The notes: generated by a model from the letters alone, not told the origin. A DNA stretch of 64,000 bases from Owenia fusiformis (GCA_903813345.2 CAIIXF020000012.1:34794572-34858571); one strand, 5' to 3'; shown: positions 33,810 to 46,939, counted from the stretch's first letter. Program-made: numbers and translations.

Positions 33810-35810
33810 CAGTGATATGTATTGGAAGGATTACAACTATTATCACATATGAGATCCAGAAATAAATGTTTCCAACATCAAAACCTTTAAAAATAAGACA
33901 TGTACTATTTATTTTGGACATATTGTTCGATATTATATATTATTTATAAAGGTGATTTCTATTTTTAAAGGGTTCCAATAAAATAAAATAAATATAAAAA
34001 CAATATGGCGGCTCCAGGCGAATCAACTGGATCAGTCCATTTTTAAGAAATAAGGGGAGTTCTGTAAAATCCAGTTTATTGAAATTGTCTTTGAGATAAA
34101 GTAATCCGTTTATAATGATTTTGAAAACGTTATCCATGGAGTGATTGCGTTCAAACAGTACATGTACAACAGCCAATATAAATCCTTGTATGAGAACTGC
34201 TTTGTTTCATTTGTAGGATATTTCATATGCCAAGCTGTGTGCTATTACGTTATGGGGAAATTTAGATGCCAATTTTTCCTTATTATACACAAATAGAAGA
34301 TCCTGAAACTTCACCCATAAATTTGGAATTGATTTGTCAAAATAAAAATCACCCTTTTATAAATGTGTGACGATCTATAATATACTTCTGCTATATAACA
34401 GTTAGAGGTGTTGACACAACATCGAACCTGTAAACCCAGTATTATTCCGGGATCGGGCCTTTTATACTAAACGGTGAGCAGCATCAGAAACGAGCGTTCG
34501 ATTTGCTAAACGATATGCGTCACCCTTTAAAGAGGCAACAAGGCCTGTAGAGAGACAATTTGAAAATTTTTACTTTTTCTATCAGGGCAACATTTGCTTT
34601 CTTAAAATGTATGGATAAACTATCAATTTCAGCATTAAGAAGTGTAAATTCAATTCAAAGCTTCTAAAAGGGAGTCCCACTTATAGATTTTTATAGAGGA
34701 ATATCAGCTGAAATAATGTTTATCCAGGGGGTTTCTTTGGAAATAATAAAAATATATGTTAGTCTTGAAGAAATAACCGAACTTAAATATATTTTGAAAC
34801 TGGTCCAGGATCCTTGAATGGCCCCTCTGCACTCATTGTTGCACCTTTAATCATTAACATTTATAAATAAATCATTAACAAGGCAAGTAATTAAGGCCCT
34901 TGCAATTAATTATATGTTTACATAGATAACTTCTTAAAAAATATATGCCAGTCTATTAAACTTCCCAAAAATCTTTCAAAAATATCATTGTCAATTTCAT
35001 GGGAAATTCTGCAGGAATGAACAAAATTCAGAATTCTGGGCTAAGATAAATTGTGGCTGTGTTCTGAGAAAATATGAGTGATGTTCAGACTAGACTATAA
35101 TTAATTAAGCATGATGATCCAATTAAAAGCCATCATGTATAATCACTAATTGATCGTTAACAGCAATATTACATAACGACCAATGCACTGAATGCAGACT
35201 AGTAATTATTTATAAATCTACATTCTGATACTCATAGCATCTTTCTGTTTCACTTGAAATCTCAGAGCTGAGAAGAAATGAGTTGTCATAGTTTATCATG
35301 ATGATAAATCTATATCCTTGCAGATTCCCACAATTTCCAACTATGTGGGAGTATCTGGGTATAAGCTAGAGTAGGGGAGAAATTGACTAGAAGTTCATAG
35401 GGATGCATGGGGATAGTATGCTAAAATTCATCAACATTACAAAATCAAGAATGTCCCGTATCATGCACAATCACTAAAACATTATTTTCTTAAAATGTCA
35501 ATGTTTGACACCAAAGTTAACATCAAAGTCAGAAGATGTAACTGACATCATGATTTTGAACACTTTTCCAAAAATTTAGGCTTTGGACTATATCTTGGCT
35601 TGACTTGAGCCAATATAATAAATAAACATTCCAACTTCTAACTATATTCTGGGTGGATGCTCAATATATGTATGCTTACAGGTGCCTTGTTTCCATTAAA
35701 GCTATTTCAGAATAAATCAGTCTTGTTTGACAGCTAATTTGTCTAAGTGCATCCATATCATGCAACTAGTGTCAGGGTGTTATGAGATGTGTGGCTAATT
35801 TGAAGAATTA
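33810..35810. other. AT-rich stretch without a gene
   Basis: Nothing supported, except a ~90-bp segment (35210-35300) that is repeated at 50355-50440 with CATTCTGATACTCATAGCAT at its start. Confidence 0.5.
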
Positions 35811-35822
35811 GTCCTGGGAAAC

Positions 35823-36702
35823 TAGTCTAGCTAAGCTGTTGTGCCCCCCATACACAACTCCCAGTGTGAGAAGTGTTCATACCTGTTAAGTCAAGTGGTG
35901 GGAGGGGGGGTGTCATGGGGGGGGGGGACTTTTTGCCCCCACTACACACTTCCCTCTCTGTGTGGTAAGTTTTCATACCTGTTAAGTCAAGTGGTGGGAG
36001 GGGGGGTGTCATGGGGGGGGGGGACTTTTTGCCCCCACTACACACTTCCCTCTCTGTGTGGTAAGTTTTCATACCTGTTAAGTCAAGTGGTGGGAGGGGG
36101 GGTGTCATGGGGGGGGGACTTTTTGCCCCCACTACACACTTCCCTCTCTGTGTGATAAGTTTTCATACCTGTTTAGTCAAGTGGTGGGAGGGGGGGGGTG
36201 TCATGGGGGGGGACTTTTTGCCCCCACTACACACTTCCCTCTCTGTGTGGTAAGTTTTCATACCTGTTAAGTCAAGTGGTGGGAGGGGGGGTGTCATGGG
36301 GGGGGGGGGGGACTTTTTGCCCCCACTACACACTTCCCTCTCTGTGTGGTAAGTTTTCATACCTGTTAAGTCAAGTGGTGGGAGGGGGGGTGTCATGGGG
36401 GGGGGACTTTTTGCCCCCACTACACACTTCCCTCTCTGTGTGATAAGTTTTCATACCTGTTAAGTCAAGTGGTGGGAGGGGGGGGGGGTGTCATGGGGGG
36501 GACTTTTTGCCCCCACTACACACTTCCCTCTCTGTGTGGTAAGTTTTCATACCTGTTAAGTCAAGTAGTGGGAGGGGGGAGGGGTCACGAGGGGGGGGGG
36601 GCTTTTTGACCCCACAACACATCTCTCCTCTGTGAGAAGTTTTCATACCTGTTTGGTCAAGTAGTGGGAGAGGGGGAGTCACAGGGGCTTGTAGCTGGAC
36701 TA
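35823..36702. mobile_element. TAGTCTAGC-family MITE with nine-fold tandem core
   Basis: Inverted ends TAGTCTAGC and GCTGGACTA, with a perfect 9-bp flank duplication CTGGGAAAC (35814-35822 and 36703-36711). This fits a Mutator-like target size. The core is nine copies of a 94-99-bp unit beginning AAGTTTTCATACCTGTTAAG (starts at 35871, 35967, 36063, 36157, 36252, 36351, 36445, 36541 and 36637). Each unit has G-runs of varying length. The open frames on both strands are repeat artefacts. Confidence 0.9.
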
Positions 36703-36719
36703 CTGGGAAACCCTACCAT

Positions 36720-37850
36720 TTGCATTGTGGGATCCCTTAGCTTGGAATACAGAGGCTGTGCAAATTAGAATTTACTGGTTGAAACTCAATCAAAAGTGTT
36801 GGATTTCATGTATCCCTATGAAGATAAAATGTTCAGGGTAAATGGAACCCCACACCTGGTAAAACTCAAAAGTTAAAACCCTTATGGTTTGCAGTGATGA
36901 AAAAAAACTTCAGCCTTAGAATGTGATAATTGGTTGAATTAAAACATATTTATCTCATGGCTGTCAAACAACCATTACTGAACTATAATGTAGCCTTTAT
37001 CTATCAATGGCATTTCACAAACACTTTGTTCTTACCTCTTGGGCAAAAATTTGGAAAAACACTGATTTATAAATGAATATTTTTCATGATGGTCAAGAAG
37101 TGCATGATAAAATAGACAGAATATTCTATTAAATATAAAGTAAAAATACCTAGGCCCTTACAATTAACGTTTGTTTAACAGTACCTCTTGGGTCATAAAA
37201 TGGGTCTACTTTCATTTTGACATGTTTTTAACATAATAAACCTTGGGGTAGTTATTCGTGAAAAAATCCCACTTAATGGCCAATTTAAAAATGTAAATTA
37301 AATGGCCTTATTGTAGGCTCTAAGGCTGATGTTATACATTAAGTGTAAATTGCTGACTAAGATGTTAACACAGGTGCAAAAACATCCAGTCATCTTCTTT
37401 TAGAAAGCTGAATCATATATTAGGATGTTCCAAAATGTATTTCTCTTCAAAATACATCCTTTTCAAGAAATCAATTTTGAGACTTTAAAAGAAAACTTCG
37501 TCTTCAAGTACAGCTGGCTTCTAGGTTTCAATAATATATTTTGAATAAGTATTGAGGATACACATGACTAACAAAAAAGTAACAATGGATGGAAAAATTT
37601 TCCAATATTTTGGCCCACCCTGAACATAAATCAACATTAAGATAAATAAAAATAAATAATAATCTAAACAAGCAGATTGTTTGGAGATAATGAGTTAATA
37701 AATAATCAATGTAGTTTAGGGCAAAATATACCAATTCAGAAAAATCTGGAAATTACTTCAATGAAAAAGGGCAGGTGTTATAATTAAATTGTCTAACTGA
37801 CATTTAGCCCAAATTAGAATATAAATATAGAAGTTCACAAAATACAGTAC
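36720..37850. other. AT-rich stretch without a gene
   Basis: No coding or repeat structure that I can support. Confidence 0.5.
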
Positions 37851-37859
37851 AAATTTTCA

Positions 37860-38065
37860 CTCTTCACACCTTTCTAATTTTTCACACCTTTCCAATCTAA
37901 ACACCTCTCAATGTAAACATATTTAGTGGTCAAGTTTTCTTATCTGCCATTGATCAGTATTGTTAAAAAACTTGAAATGAGAACACCTTTCCAATCTAAA
38001 CACCTGTGTCTGAACACTTATATGGTGCCAGCGGTGTTGGGAATAGACAGGTTTTACTGTATTTA
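37860..38065. repeat. GAACACCT-type dispersed repeat
   Basis: Repeated CACCTTTCCAATCTAAACAC and CACCTCTCAATGTAAACAT words, ending near GACAGGTTTTACTGTA. Same family as 14930-15540 and 39715-40075. Confidence 0.65.
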
Positions 38066-38305
38066 CAACTTGAAGTGATGAAAATAACTCAAAAGCCTCT
38101 TGGTTTAAGTATTATGATCTTCACATCACCTTACTAAATAACAAAAACAGCCAACCAGTTCAAACTAATAAACAATCTCTTGCAATGGTAATCCTACCAG
38201 TACATTGTTTCAGGTACCCTTTTTAAGCATTTGATTTGGCATCTTCAAAAAGAAAGATTCACCTACACTCTTTGAGTTACAGATAATCATTTAATCTGAA
38301 CCAAT

Positions 38306-38447
38306 CTGGGGGTCATTAACAGAAACTTAGTTAAGTTACGAATTCGTAAATCAATTGTTGTAACCATGGATGTAATGACGTCACAGTTAGAGAACAATGG
38401 GTTTTACGAATTCTTAACTTTATGAAGCTTCTGTTAATGGCCCCCAG
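38306..38447. mobile_element. MITE, 142 bp, CTGGGGGTCATTAACAG ends
   Basis: Inverted ends CTGGGGGTCATTAACAGAA and the complement of TTCTGTTAATGGCCCCCAG. AAT flanks both sides. The inside contains the 12-bp palindrome TACGAATTCGTA and a CRE-type TGACGTCA. Confidence 0.85.
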
Positions 38448-38559
38448 AATACTAAGAATATGGCTGATCAAAATCCAGCTATCCAATCAGAATTGCAGTC
38501 ACAATAAAAATAACTATCCTAGTCAGAGTTTAGTAATTCCTTCTAGTCTATGGAATATA

Positions 38560-38750
38560 TTCAGAGATTTCATTGGGTTGAATTTCATAAAATCTTATCA
38601 GTTACCAAGAATGTAATAAAATAATGAAGTTCCTCAGAGTGTAGAATTGCAATTCTATTGAGTTTTCATTGGGTTGAATTTCATAAAAATCAGTTACCAA
38701 GACTGTAAAAAATAATGAAGTTCCTCAGAGTGTAGAATTGCAATGCAAAC
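38560..38750. repeat. Tandem duplication of about 90 bp
   Basis: TTCATTGGGTTGAATTTCAT and GAAGTTCCTCAGAGTGTAGA each occur twice in order. A separate 17-bp triplet repeat (TCTAGACATATCA) lies at about 38890-38935. Confidence 0.8.
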
Positions 38751-39714
38751 CTATGAACCTCAGGGTTTTCATTCTTGAGAATGTTCCTCCCACTCTTTGA
38801 TGTAATCCAGATAAATAGATCAATTATATCTCCAAGGGGCAGATATATATTATAAGATTTAAACCTGGCAGCCTGGCTCTAAGTGATGAGTCTAGACATA
38901 TCATGTTCTAGACATATCACATTCTAGACATATCCATCATGCTATAAAGCCCCACCTTCTCAATCTCGTCCCTTTTGGACTTCTATGGTGCAAGAGAGAA
39001 AGATGCTAAAAGTTTCAGCATGAGAGCATATTACTTTCTCATCTTCTTCAAATTTCTGTGTCTGATCTGCACATGTAAAGGACTGATCTGGGAGTATAGA
39101 CAAGGAGTCGGGTGGGGGAGGGTAAATTTCTTAAAATTTCTAAAATCCCTTCACTGTAGCATAGGGATTAAGTCATCCCGCCTCCTTTTATAACCCTTTG
39201 ACTGAATTGGTTCTTTAAAAGAGAGCTTCATCTCTACACCAAGCCTTTGGGCTTCAGAGACACGCACTATTTTTTCAGATATTACCCCCTGTAACGTTAT
39301 GCCTTTTGAAAACAATATCACAATCACAATCAACTTATAGGTTATCATCATCAGGAATAAACCCATGAAAGAATTGTCATGGTTATCATGTTTTAAAAGA
39401 GAAATATAGTGGAATAGAAGAGGAACCTGCTAGAAATGGAGTGAACATTCACATTGCCATTACTCCATACTGTATTGTAATTCAAGAAAAACTTCAATTT
39501 TACGCAGTTTTTACTGAGAAATTTAGTGAAATATCCAAGACCATGAGGATAATTTAGAAGTGGGTAGATTTATTGATATGTGCTCGAAATGCCAAATTGA
39601 ATCAATTGTTCAAAAATAATATTGACATCTATGGCAGGATGTGAGATTTGTGAGATTGTGACCTTAAAGTGTGGCCAATCAGTTGATTGTTTTAGTACTA
39701 GCCATAGGCATACA

Positions 39715-40075
39715 GTGGAATCTGTATATCTGAACACCTCTCTAATGTGAACACCTCTCAATGCAGCGATTTCACTAGAATTTCTCACAACAGGCTAAAT
39801 AAATGAAAACAACAGGCAAAATTAATGGAAATCATATAAATTTAACATGGAAAAGTTGAAAAGTCCCTAAAAACAACAGCTGGCGATTTTGTGAAAACTG
39901 GTGAAAATCGCCTGTTGCCTGCTACTATGAAACCCCTGCAATATATGTGAACACTTTTTCTCTGTCCGGATTTTGCATCTCCCATAGAGAAATAGAAATG
40001 GGAACACCTGCTTATACAAACACGTTTGGCCAGTCTCAGGGGTGAACGTCCATAACAGGTTTTACTGTACATGTG
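39715..40075. repeat. GAACACCT-type dispersed repeat split by a MITE
   Basis: The left part ends ACACCTCTCAATG and the right part resumes with CAATATATGTGAACAC after the 165-bp element at 39774-39938. It ends CAGGTTTTACTGTA. Confidence 0.65.
39774..39938 (-). mobile_element. CAGGGGTTTCAT-family MITE, copy 1
   Basis: Matches 42688-42864 and 50144-50306 in reverse orientation over its whole length. Ends CAG...CCCCTG, internal CGCCTGTTG and AACAACAGG words. CAAT is repeated at both flanks. Confidence 0.88.
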
Positions 40076-40696
40076 CCAATATGTTCATTCACCTGTACTA
40101 ATGAGCACACTGACACAAGGAGTGAATATTAATTCAATTTGATCAGAACTGATAAGTAATTAATATCTAATTGAACTAATCAAATATACCCTTTTGAATA
40201 ATAAGTTCATGTATTTCAACAAAGCTACATCTAAATGCTCTCGATGAAAGTTTATCCTTTGATCTGAAGAGTATAGTTTTCAATTCCAGTCTATTTTAAA
40301 ACCTCAGTACTATTTTGGAAATGATGTCATTTCATTTGAAAATGTTCGTGTTTTATCGATTAAAAATATGAGGTCATTTAAAATTATTTGGATTTAAGTA
40401 ATTTAAATATTTAATGTTCACATAATATTCACATCATCATACCTACCAGACTGAATTATTAGACCATTAAGTTAACCATTAAGTTAAATAAGCTGTAAAC
40501 AATGTCTATGTATTCATCATAAACTTGAACATTATTACCAGCTGTTTGTTAAAGTTAAAAAACAAAATCGAGCAGCATAATAAAATCTGAATATGATTTT
40601 GAATATTTTATTCAGAGAGAGGAAATTCTAAATTTTCCCTAGGGTTTAAAGACAACAGAACAATGGTAGAGTAGAATTAATTGATTCGTTATCACA

Positions 40697-41090
40697 GATC
40701 CTAGAATTACGTATCTATGTGGCACATTTTAATTTTGCATAATTTTGAATTTCTAGAAATGCTGCATAATTCATTCATCAGCGCAGAAATTTTGCATGAT
40801 TTACACCTTTCTCAAAGAATATATCACATGATGTTTCACTGCTTATCATCTTAATAATGTCGAGACTGAACAAAATCTCTAAAAACGTTTGAATCGCCCA
40901 TACCTGAAATGGCAGTACATATGGTGAGATGGGGTCAGTATAACCACAAAACCTATGAAGACTTTTATTAACTTGAAATGTGGATTTTTGGGAATTTTTG
41001 CAGCAACACATTTGCATAATTTGCGGCTGCATAATATGCATTTTCCTTCATGCAAAATTTTGCGTTTTTGATGCAAAATTCTAGGACTTG
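40697..41090. mobile_element. Possible TIR element, CCTAGAATT ends
   Basis: CCTAGAATT near 40700 and its complement AATTCTAGG near 41080 face each other. The inside is rich in TTTTGCATAAT and ATGCAAAATT words. No flank duplication is clear. Confidence 0.45.
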
Positions 41091-41099
41091 TGCATGAAG

Positions 41100-42290
41100 C
41101 AGCATTTTGACAAAAAAGCTTCACAATGAAGGATTTTTCAGGTGTTACGCAGGCATAATACTGGATTGAATTTTGAATGTTTTATAATAAGATCTCAAGA
41201 CTGGCATCTAGTCCACTGGCACACACTGCCATCATTCTGATTCGCCAGACACACCTGCGTGTTCCTGACCCTAATAGCTGATATAGGAGCATGTTATGTC
41301 TATAGATCCTCTTCATTTTATCTCCTAGTAATGTTACAGACAAATGAGACATGGTTGTTTTCCAGTGGAAAAGTTTTGATAAATATATTTTCTGCTCAGC
41401 CAGGCAGTACCCTAGGGACTGAGTAAAAATAGAACATACAGGCTAGGCTAGGGTAAATAGAATTATGTTTCACCTATTCTCCCTCATCTATTTCAAATTA
41501 CACTAAATCGAGTAGCATTTCTGAGCATTTACAAAAGTATGGATTCTACCTACATATGAAAATAGTGATTTCTGCAAGGATTTCACCAGTTTGAGGTGAA
41601 AAATGAAATTCCTAAAATCAATAATGCAAAACGTAAATTTTCATTACTCTAGCCTCGAGATATGTGGCATTTCTAGCTCTATTGTACCCTTTAAAGTCTT
41701 AATCCACACAACCTCTCTGACTCTGACAAATAATTTATAAAATGTTGGTGATAACAACATCTTAATAATAATCTGCAATGCACCTCTAATTGCCTTTTTG
41801 GGAGTTTGAACTGAAAATGAAAGTTTAAGGTAACTTATATGCAAAAATTCAGTGTCATCATATAGGATGTGATTTGATAAAAGCTACTGGTCAAAATGTG
41901 ATTCCTTAAATTCAGAGTGCAGACAGAGTCAAGTTCTTATGAAGGGTAGCTATCCTACTAAAATGACTAGTTCATGTTATTTTGGTGGAACGACTCCCTG
42001 GTGAATTTCAGAGCAACAAAAATGATCTATTAATACCATTAACTCATGGAACAGTATATTCCTTTTATTCCAGGGATTAATTTCATGACTTTTGCAAGTA
42101 GAATGTATTATTCAATATTGAGCACATCATTAATCTTGTATCTGATACATAATTGCCTGGTTAATCTAACTTGATTTTTGTGAGTTCTAATATGAGGTTC
42201 AGAGAATTGATATATAATTGCAACACTATATGGTTTCACAACCTGACAATATATTTTAAGAAATATTTTGCATGTTGTTCAAAAGCCCAG
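41100..42290. other. No feature recognised
   Basis: AT-rich DNA with no supported exon, repeat or element. Confidence 0.5.
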
Positions 42291-42298
42291 TGAAACCC

Positions 42299-42381
42299 AA
42301 GGGGAGTAAGTCCCCCCCCCACTTAATATCCTCTATATAGGCTACAGAATATAAGAGGGAGGGGGTGACTTACTCCCAATG
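42299..42381. mobile_element. Small foldback, GGGAGTAAGTC arms
   Basis: GGGGAGTAAGTCCCCC on the left faces GGGGGTGACTTACTCCC on the right, separated by about 45 bp. Confidence 0.6.
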
Positions 42382-42687
42382 GTAATATTCCTATTTCGGG
42401 GTCAAAAATATTTCAGGAAAGAACCCTGATATGGCTTCATGACACTGGGTTTATTGGAATCTAGAATTATGGAAAACGAAGGATGGGAGCATTGATAACT
42501 ATCATGTATTTCTGTTTTGCAACTAAAAAGATCGCCATGGAGACGGAGAGATATAGATAGAGAAAATATGCTAGGCTACTTCATCAACACTAACTCAAAA
42601 ATAATGAAGTAGCAAGTACTTGCTGAATTAAGATGTGATTACTGCAATTTAGATTCCAATCAATCACAATCTGATTCTACCACTATG

Positions 42688-42864
42688 CAGGGGGTTTCAT
42701 TAGCAGCAGGCAACAGGCGATTTTCACTGGTTGTTTTCACAAAATCGCCTGTTGTTTTTCAGGGATTTTTCAACATTTCCATGTTAAATTAATGATTTCC
42801 ACTAATTTTGCCTGTTGTTTTCATTTAAAGCCTGCTGTGGGAATTCTATATAGTGAAATCCCCA
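42688..42864 (+). mobile_element. CAGGGGTTTCAT-family MITE, copy 2
   Basis: Starts CAGGGGGTTTCATTAGCAG, ends GTGAAATCCCC. ACTATG occurs at both flanks. Full-length match to copies at 39774 and 50144. Confidence 0.88.
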
Positions 42865-42869
42865 ACTAT

Positions 42870-44180
42870 GTCTATCTTTCACACCTACCCTGAGCCATAG
42901 AAAAAGCTAATATTAATTACTGCCATCTGAATATAACAAATAAATATACTTTTTTGATATTGATCTTAATGACCTAAAATGTAGCTGTTTTGGCATTTCA
43001 TAGAAGTTAAATAAAAAATAAATGCCAGAGTTTTTGGGAGCATAACATTCTGTGGCTGCATATCTGATTGGTTATTTGGATTTTAATTGACCAGCCTTGA
43101 TTGGTCCAGGCTATATCAAATGATTGGAAGAACATATACAAAAAAGATTGAATAATAAATCTGATTTTTTAACATATATATAGAATTTGGAATGTTGACA
43201 TACAAATTGTGTCTGTCAACAATATTCCTTGCTGACTCTGTGTTTTCATTGTAGAACAATTAGTCTTATATAGTAAAAAAATGAAGCCACTTTTTAGAAG
43301 GCAATGATTTCTCGGTCACAATGCCCACACAATTTTACTCTCTGTATCTATTTATATCTAAAAACGAGAGACCTGGTGTTGAACATATTTTCTCAAGAAA
43401 TCATCAGTAATTTAAAGAGTGGAGATGCAATCAATCTCAATTTTCAAGGGTATTCTTTATTCCATATTTGGCAGCTGTTGAGAAATTTGCAAGATAAGAC
43501 ACATCATAATATTATTTATAGCTACCCTATTGTCAATGTGACTCTATTAATGCTTCTAAAAATAGCATACAGGAAATAAATATAACCAAGACAGCGATTA
43601 TTTGCATAATGCTTTACACTCTAGTTGTTCGCAATAGCTGCTCTGGGAGAAAGATAATGTATTGCTATATCAGGCATTTTCTAATAACGTGGTCGTTAAT
43701 GCACCTACAGCTTTATGGTTAATATACCCTTTTTACCTAATGATTTCAGTTCTACATCTATGATCGGATACCCTTTGCATTCGTTTGACTTTACTTCTTA
43801 AAAAATAGCTTCGTCTTCAGTAGTCTTCTGTAGTTTAACTAGACTCTGCACGCAGGGTAATGATCGGAGTTTGAGGATTTTCAAAAAGGCATACATGATT
43901 TTAAATGCTACATATACAAACTTGGTAGAGTGCTCAAATTTAAGCATTTCTGGCAACGTAGCTGCTCAGTAATGAGCTTGACAAAATCCTTGTTTTTTCT
44001 GGATTGTATGAGGTATTGCAGAAAGATTTTATGACATTCATGACTTTTTAAACTGTGACTGCCAACATGTTGTCAATATCATATATGTGTCATGTCACAT
44101 TGCAATCATGATATTTTTGTTAATCATCCATCAATTTCCTAAGTTGAATCTTGAATCAGTTGATTTCATTTAAAACAAAA
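42870..44180. other. No feature recognised
   Basis: A 91-codon open frame at 43304-43579 has no recognisable domain. Otherwise AT-rich and featureless. Confidence 0.45.
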
Positions 44181-44966
44181 AAAAATATTAGAATTCCACC
44201 ATGAGATTTGAACCCAGGCTGTTTAGATACATAAAGAATGCGATATAAATGCAAAAATATAAGAGAATGATAAGCCATTTCAAAAAAACATTCCAAACAA
44301 ATGATTCTTTCTAAAAAGGCTGGATTGCGCGTGTGGAAGTTATCGGTGGGATTCTAACCCACAACTTTTTTCTGAGCAGGAGAAATATCTTAACATTAGA
44401 TCACGATGTATCCACAATGCTTCGCCAACCTAGACAACTATCTAAAAATCTTATTTTTGCTTGAATCAACATTCTGATGCAATATTCATTCTAATCATAC
44501 GATCTAAAATTTCATCACTTTCTGCACCATGGTCGTTTGCGTAAAATAAATCAGAGCAGAAGATGTTTACAAATGGAATGTTCCATCAGCAAATGAATCT
44601 TGTTCCACGACAAGTGAAATGAATAATAGATAAATACCTCCATGTTACAGTGACATTTCCAACTGATTCATTAATCACAATGAAACTTTGGTATAAATGC
44701 AAAAATCATTGAAAAAAGTTAATTCCAATTATAGCAACAGAATGTCACCACAGGGTAAGTAATCATAAATGGTTACACAGTTACATAAGTGTGACAACTT
44801 GTTGCAGATGCCAAACACCAACTACCAAATCCCATGCGGTCAAAAAATATATATAATATAACTAGGTACATGTAAGGACATCAAAATTCCTTACTAAATC
44901 AACTTATCGTTTGCCCCCTTCCAATATAACTTAATTTTTCATATTTCTCAATGATATAATTTTCAA

Positions 44967-45078
44967 GGGTATGATCAAGGACCCGTTCAATCGTGAGCAA
45001 GTTCCCGATGAATTCGTGAGCATATCTGCAATTGCTCGCGATTGACTCATGATTGAACGGGTGACATGGAACATACCC
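44967..45078. mobile_element. Foldback MITE, GGGTATG / ACCCGTTCAATC arms
   Basis: The left arm has GGGTATGATC and ACCCGTTCAATCGTGAG. The complement of the right arm has GGGTATGTTC and ACCCGTTCAATCATGAG. About 112 bp in total, with no coding content. Confidence 0.75.
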
Positions 45079-45777
45079 ATGATTTTGCTTCTTTAAAGGT
45101 CTAGCTCCATGTAAAGAGCAAGTACAACAAAACATGACAAAATGTCACCACCTAGTTGCTCACAATATTGTTGCAGACACCTGCAATCGTCGCCGCATTA
45201 CAAAAAAAACGGAGACCATAACAATATGTCCTTTTGGAGGTCACACTAAAAAATAAAGCTCTGTACTTCAGGTCAATACTCTTTGAGACAGGTAATTACC
45301 AAAATATTCCATGCACGATTAATCAGACTTGTCATATATTCACCACAGGGTTGATCTCTATTTTGTATTCATAGCCTTATAGCATCCATGAGGTTGCTAT
45401 GGCAACTGAATTCAATAAGAGGAACCTCCATGGCCGGTAGCTATATAAAACAATCATTATCTCTAATGAGTTTGATTTTTTGTTAATTATGAGTCTGTTT
45501 TCTTTTGCATTCATCAGTCGACTGAAGAAACACATATTCGAATCTCTTGGATAAAGGACCTCAGGACCTTCAGGACCTCCCCCTATTCATTTATTGTGGA
45601 GGCATGTAGTCATAACATGGGTCCAAACCAAGATACTGTAATTACAACATCTGCTGGGTTCAATTCAGTAGACCCATAATGCAGTAAGAACAGAATTCGT
45701 AACTGCCTGACTGCCATTGGCAATCACTTTCACCCTGCTTGAATTGCCCATTGGGCAATGGATTGAATGCCGATATG

Positions 45778-46627
45778 CAGAGATCACGGTAGACGTTCGC
45801 CATTCGCCAATTGCGAATTTTCGAAAGAGGTGGCGAAAAATATGTAAAGGTATTTCGCGAATTAGAGGTGTCACGGTTTCCCGATATTGGACCGAATTTC
45901 AGTCCAGATGCTTCGGTTCGGGACATGGGACAGAAAGGGTTAATATCGGTACATAGATTCCTTCACTAAAATGCATAAAAACGTGTATAAAAAGCGAGGA
46001 ACACCTCCGATTTCGTTCTGAAATATTTTCACTTACCTCGTACCTAGATTACACTTCTTTGCATTGAAAAGTGTTATTAACAGACCCGCGATTTCAGGTA
46101 GATGGTAATGCTTGTTCGTAAATTTCTTCATCGTCGTTCGCAAATCTAGTGCATTATCAGTATGCCGGATGTAGGAAAGAAATTGAAAAATCGAGCCGGC
46201 ATCTAAGTCGAAAAAGTCGGCAGTTTGGAAGTATTTTGGGACTCCGATATCACAAGGTAAACGAATTGGTAATATTACACCGTGCAGACTATGTGAAATG
46301 CCGATCACATTCGCGGCAGATGCTTTACATTCAATTTTAATGGACGTTTTTTTTATTCCTGAATATGATTTTGAAAAGTGAAACTGTCATCATCAGACAT
46401 TTCATCATTTTTAATGTTCTGTCCCGTCCCGTCCCGAAAGTAACGTGTTGAGACCATTTGTACCGTTCCGTACCGTACCGAAATTTTCTTGGACCGTGAC
46501 ACCTCTATTGCGAATTCCCTTTTTTACGGTTTTTCAAAATGGCTAATTCATATTTTGGTTGGCTAAAAATATTTTGGAAGATTTAGCCACAATGGCTAAC
46601 AAGTTTTTTCAACTATCGTGATCTCTG
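45778..46627. mobile_element. hAT-like MITE (outer), host of a nested element
   Basis: Inverted ends CAGAGATCACGGTAG and the complement of CTATCGTGATCTCTG (one mismatch). A perfect 8-bp duplication CCGATATG lies at 45770-45777 and 46628-46635, as expected for hAT. Without the inner element it is about 197 bp. No transposase. Confidence 0.95.
45863..46507. mobile_element. hAT-like element (inner), nested
   Basis: Inverted ends TAGAGGTGTCACGGT, 15 bp perfect. The 8-bp flanks TCGCGAAT and TTGCGAAT differ at one base. The inside has ACCGTACCG and GGTTCGGG words typical of small hAT-type elements. The open frames inside show no transposase similarity that I can see. Confidence 0.92.
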
Positions 46628-46939
46628 CCGATATGGTGAATTGGGCAATCATGTGTTCACTCTTGGCAATGCCCTTGGAAAGACTGGTTGCCCATTAGGC
46701 AATGGATTGAATGCCAATACCTGGTAAATTGGGCAATCATGTTTTCAACTTTAGACATAGAAAGAGTTCCATCATTGCTTATAGCAATATGAAAAACTAG
46801 TTGCCCATTTGGCAATGCATTGAATGCCAATATGGTAAATTGAGCAATCGCTTTTCACTCACTTGGAAATGAGTTGCCTATTAGGCAATGGACTAATGCC
46901 AATATATGTTAAATTGGGCAATCATGTTTTAATCCTGAA

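Larger units (their letters stand above)
45709..46935. repeat. Diverged ~100-bp tandem repeat, split by an element
   Basis: Units contain GGCAATGGATTGAATGCC and AAATTGGGCAATCATGTTTT, with four recognisable units. The first unit is broken at 45778 by a hAT-like element and resumes at 46628. Confidence 0.85.

Noticed and set aside
35827-36682. Pro-rich and Gly-rich open frames on both strands
   Set aside because: Artefacts of the 94-99-bp tandem core; their lengths depend on G-run length.
38375-38382. CRE-type TGACGTCA as a promoter
   Set aside because: It lies inside a 142-bp MITE and is part of its sequence; no exon nearby.
45660-46340. Cluster of 60-90-codon open frames as a possible transposase
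   Set aside because: They lie within small hAT-like elements but show no hAT catalytic or zinc-finger motif, and they are too short.
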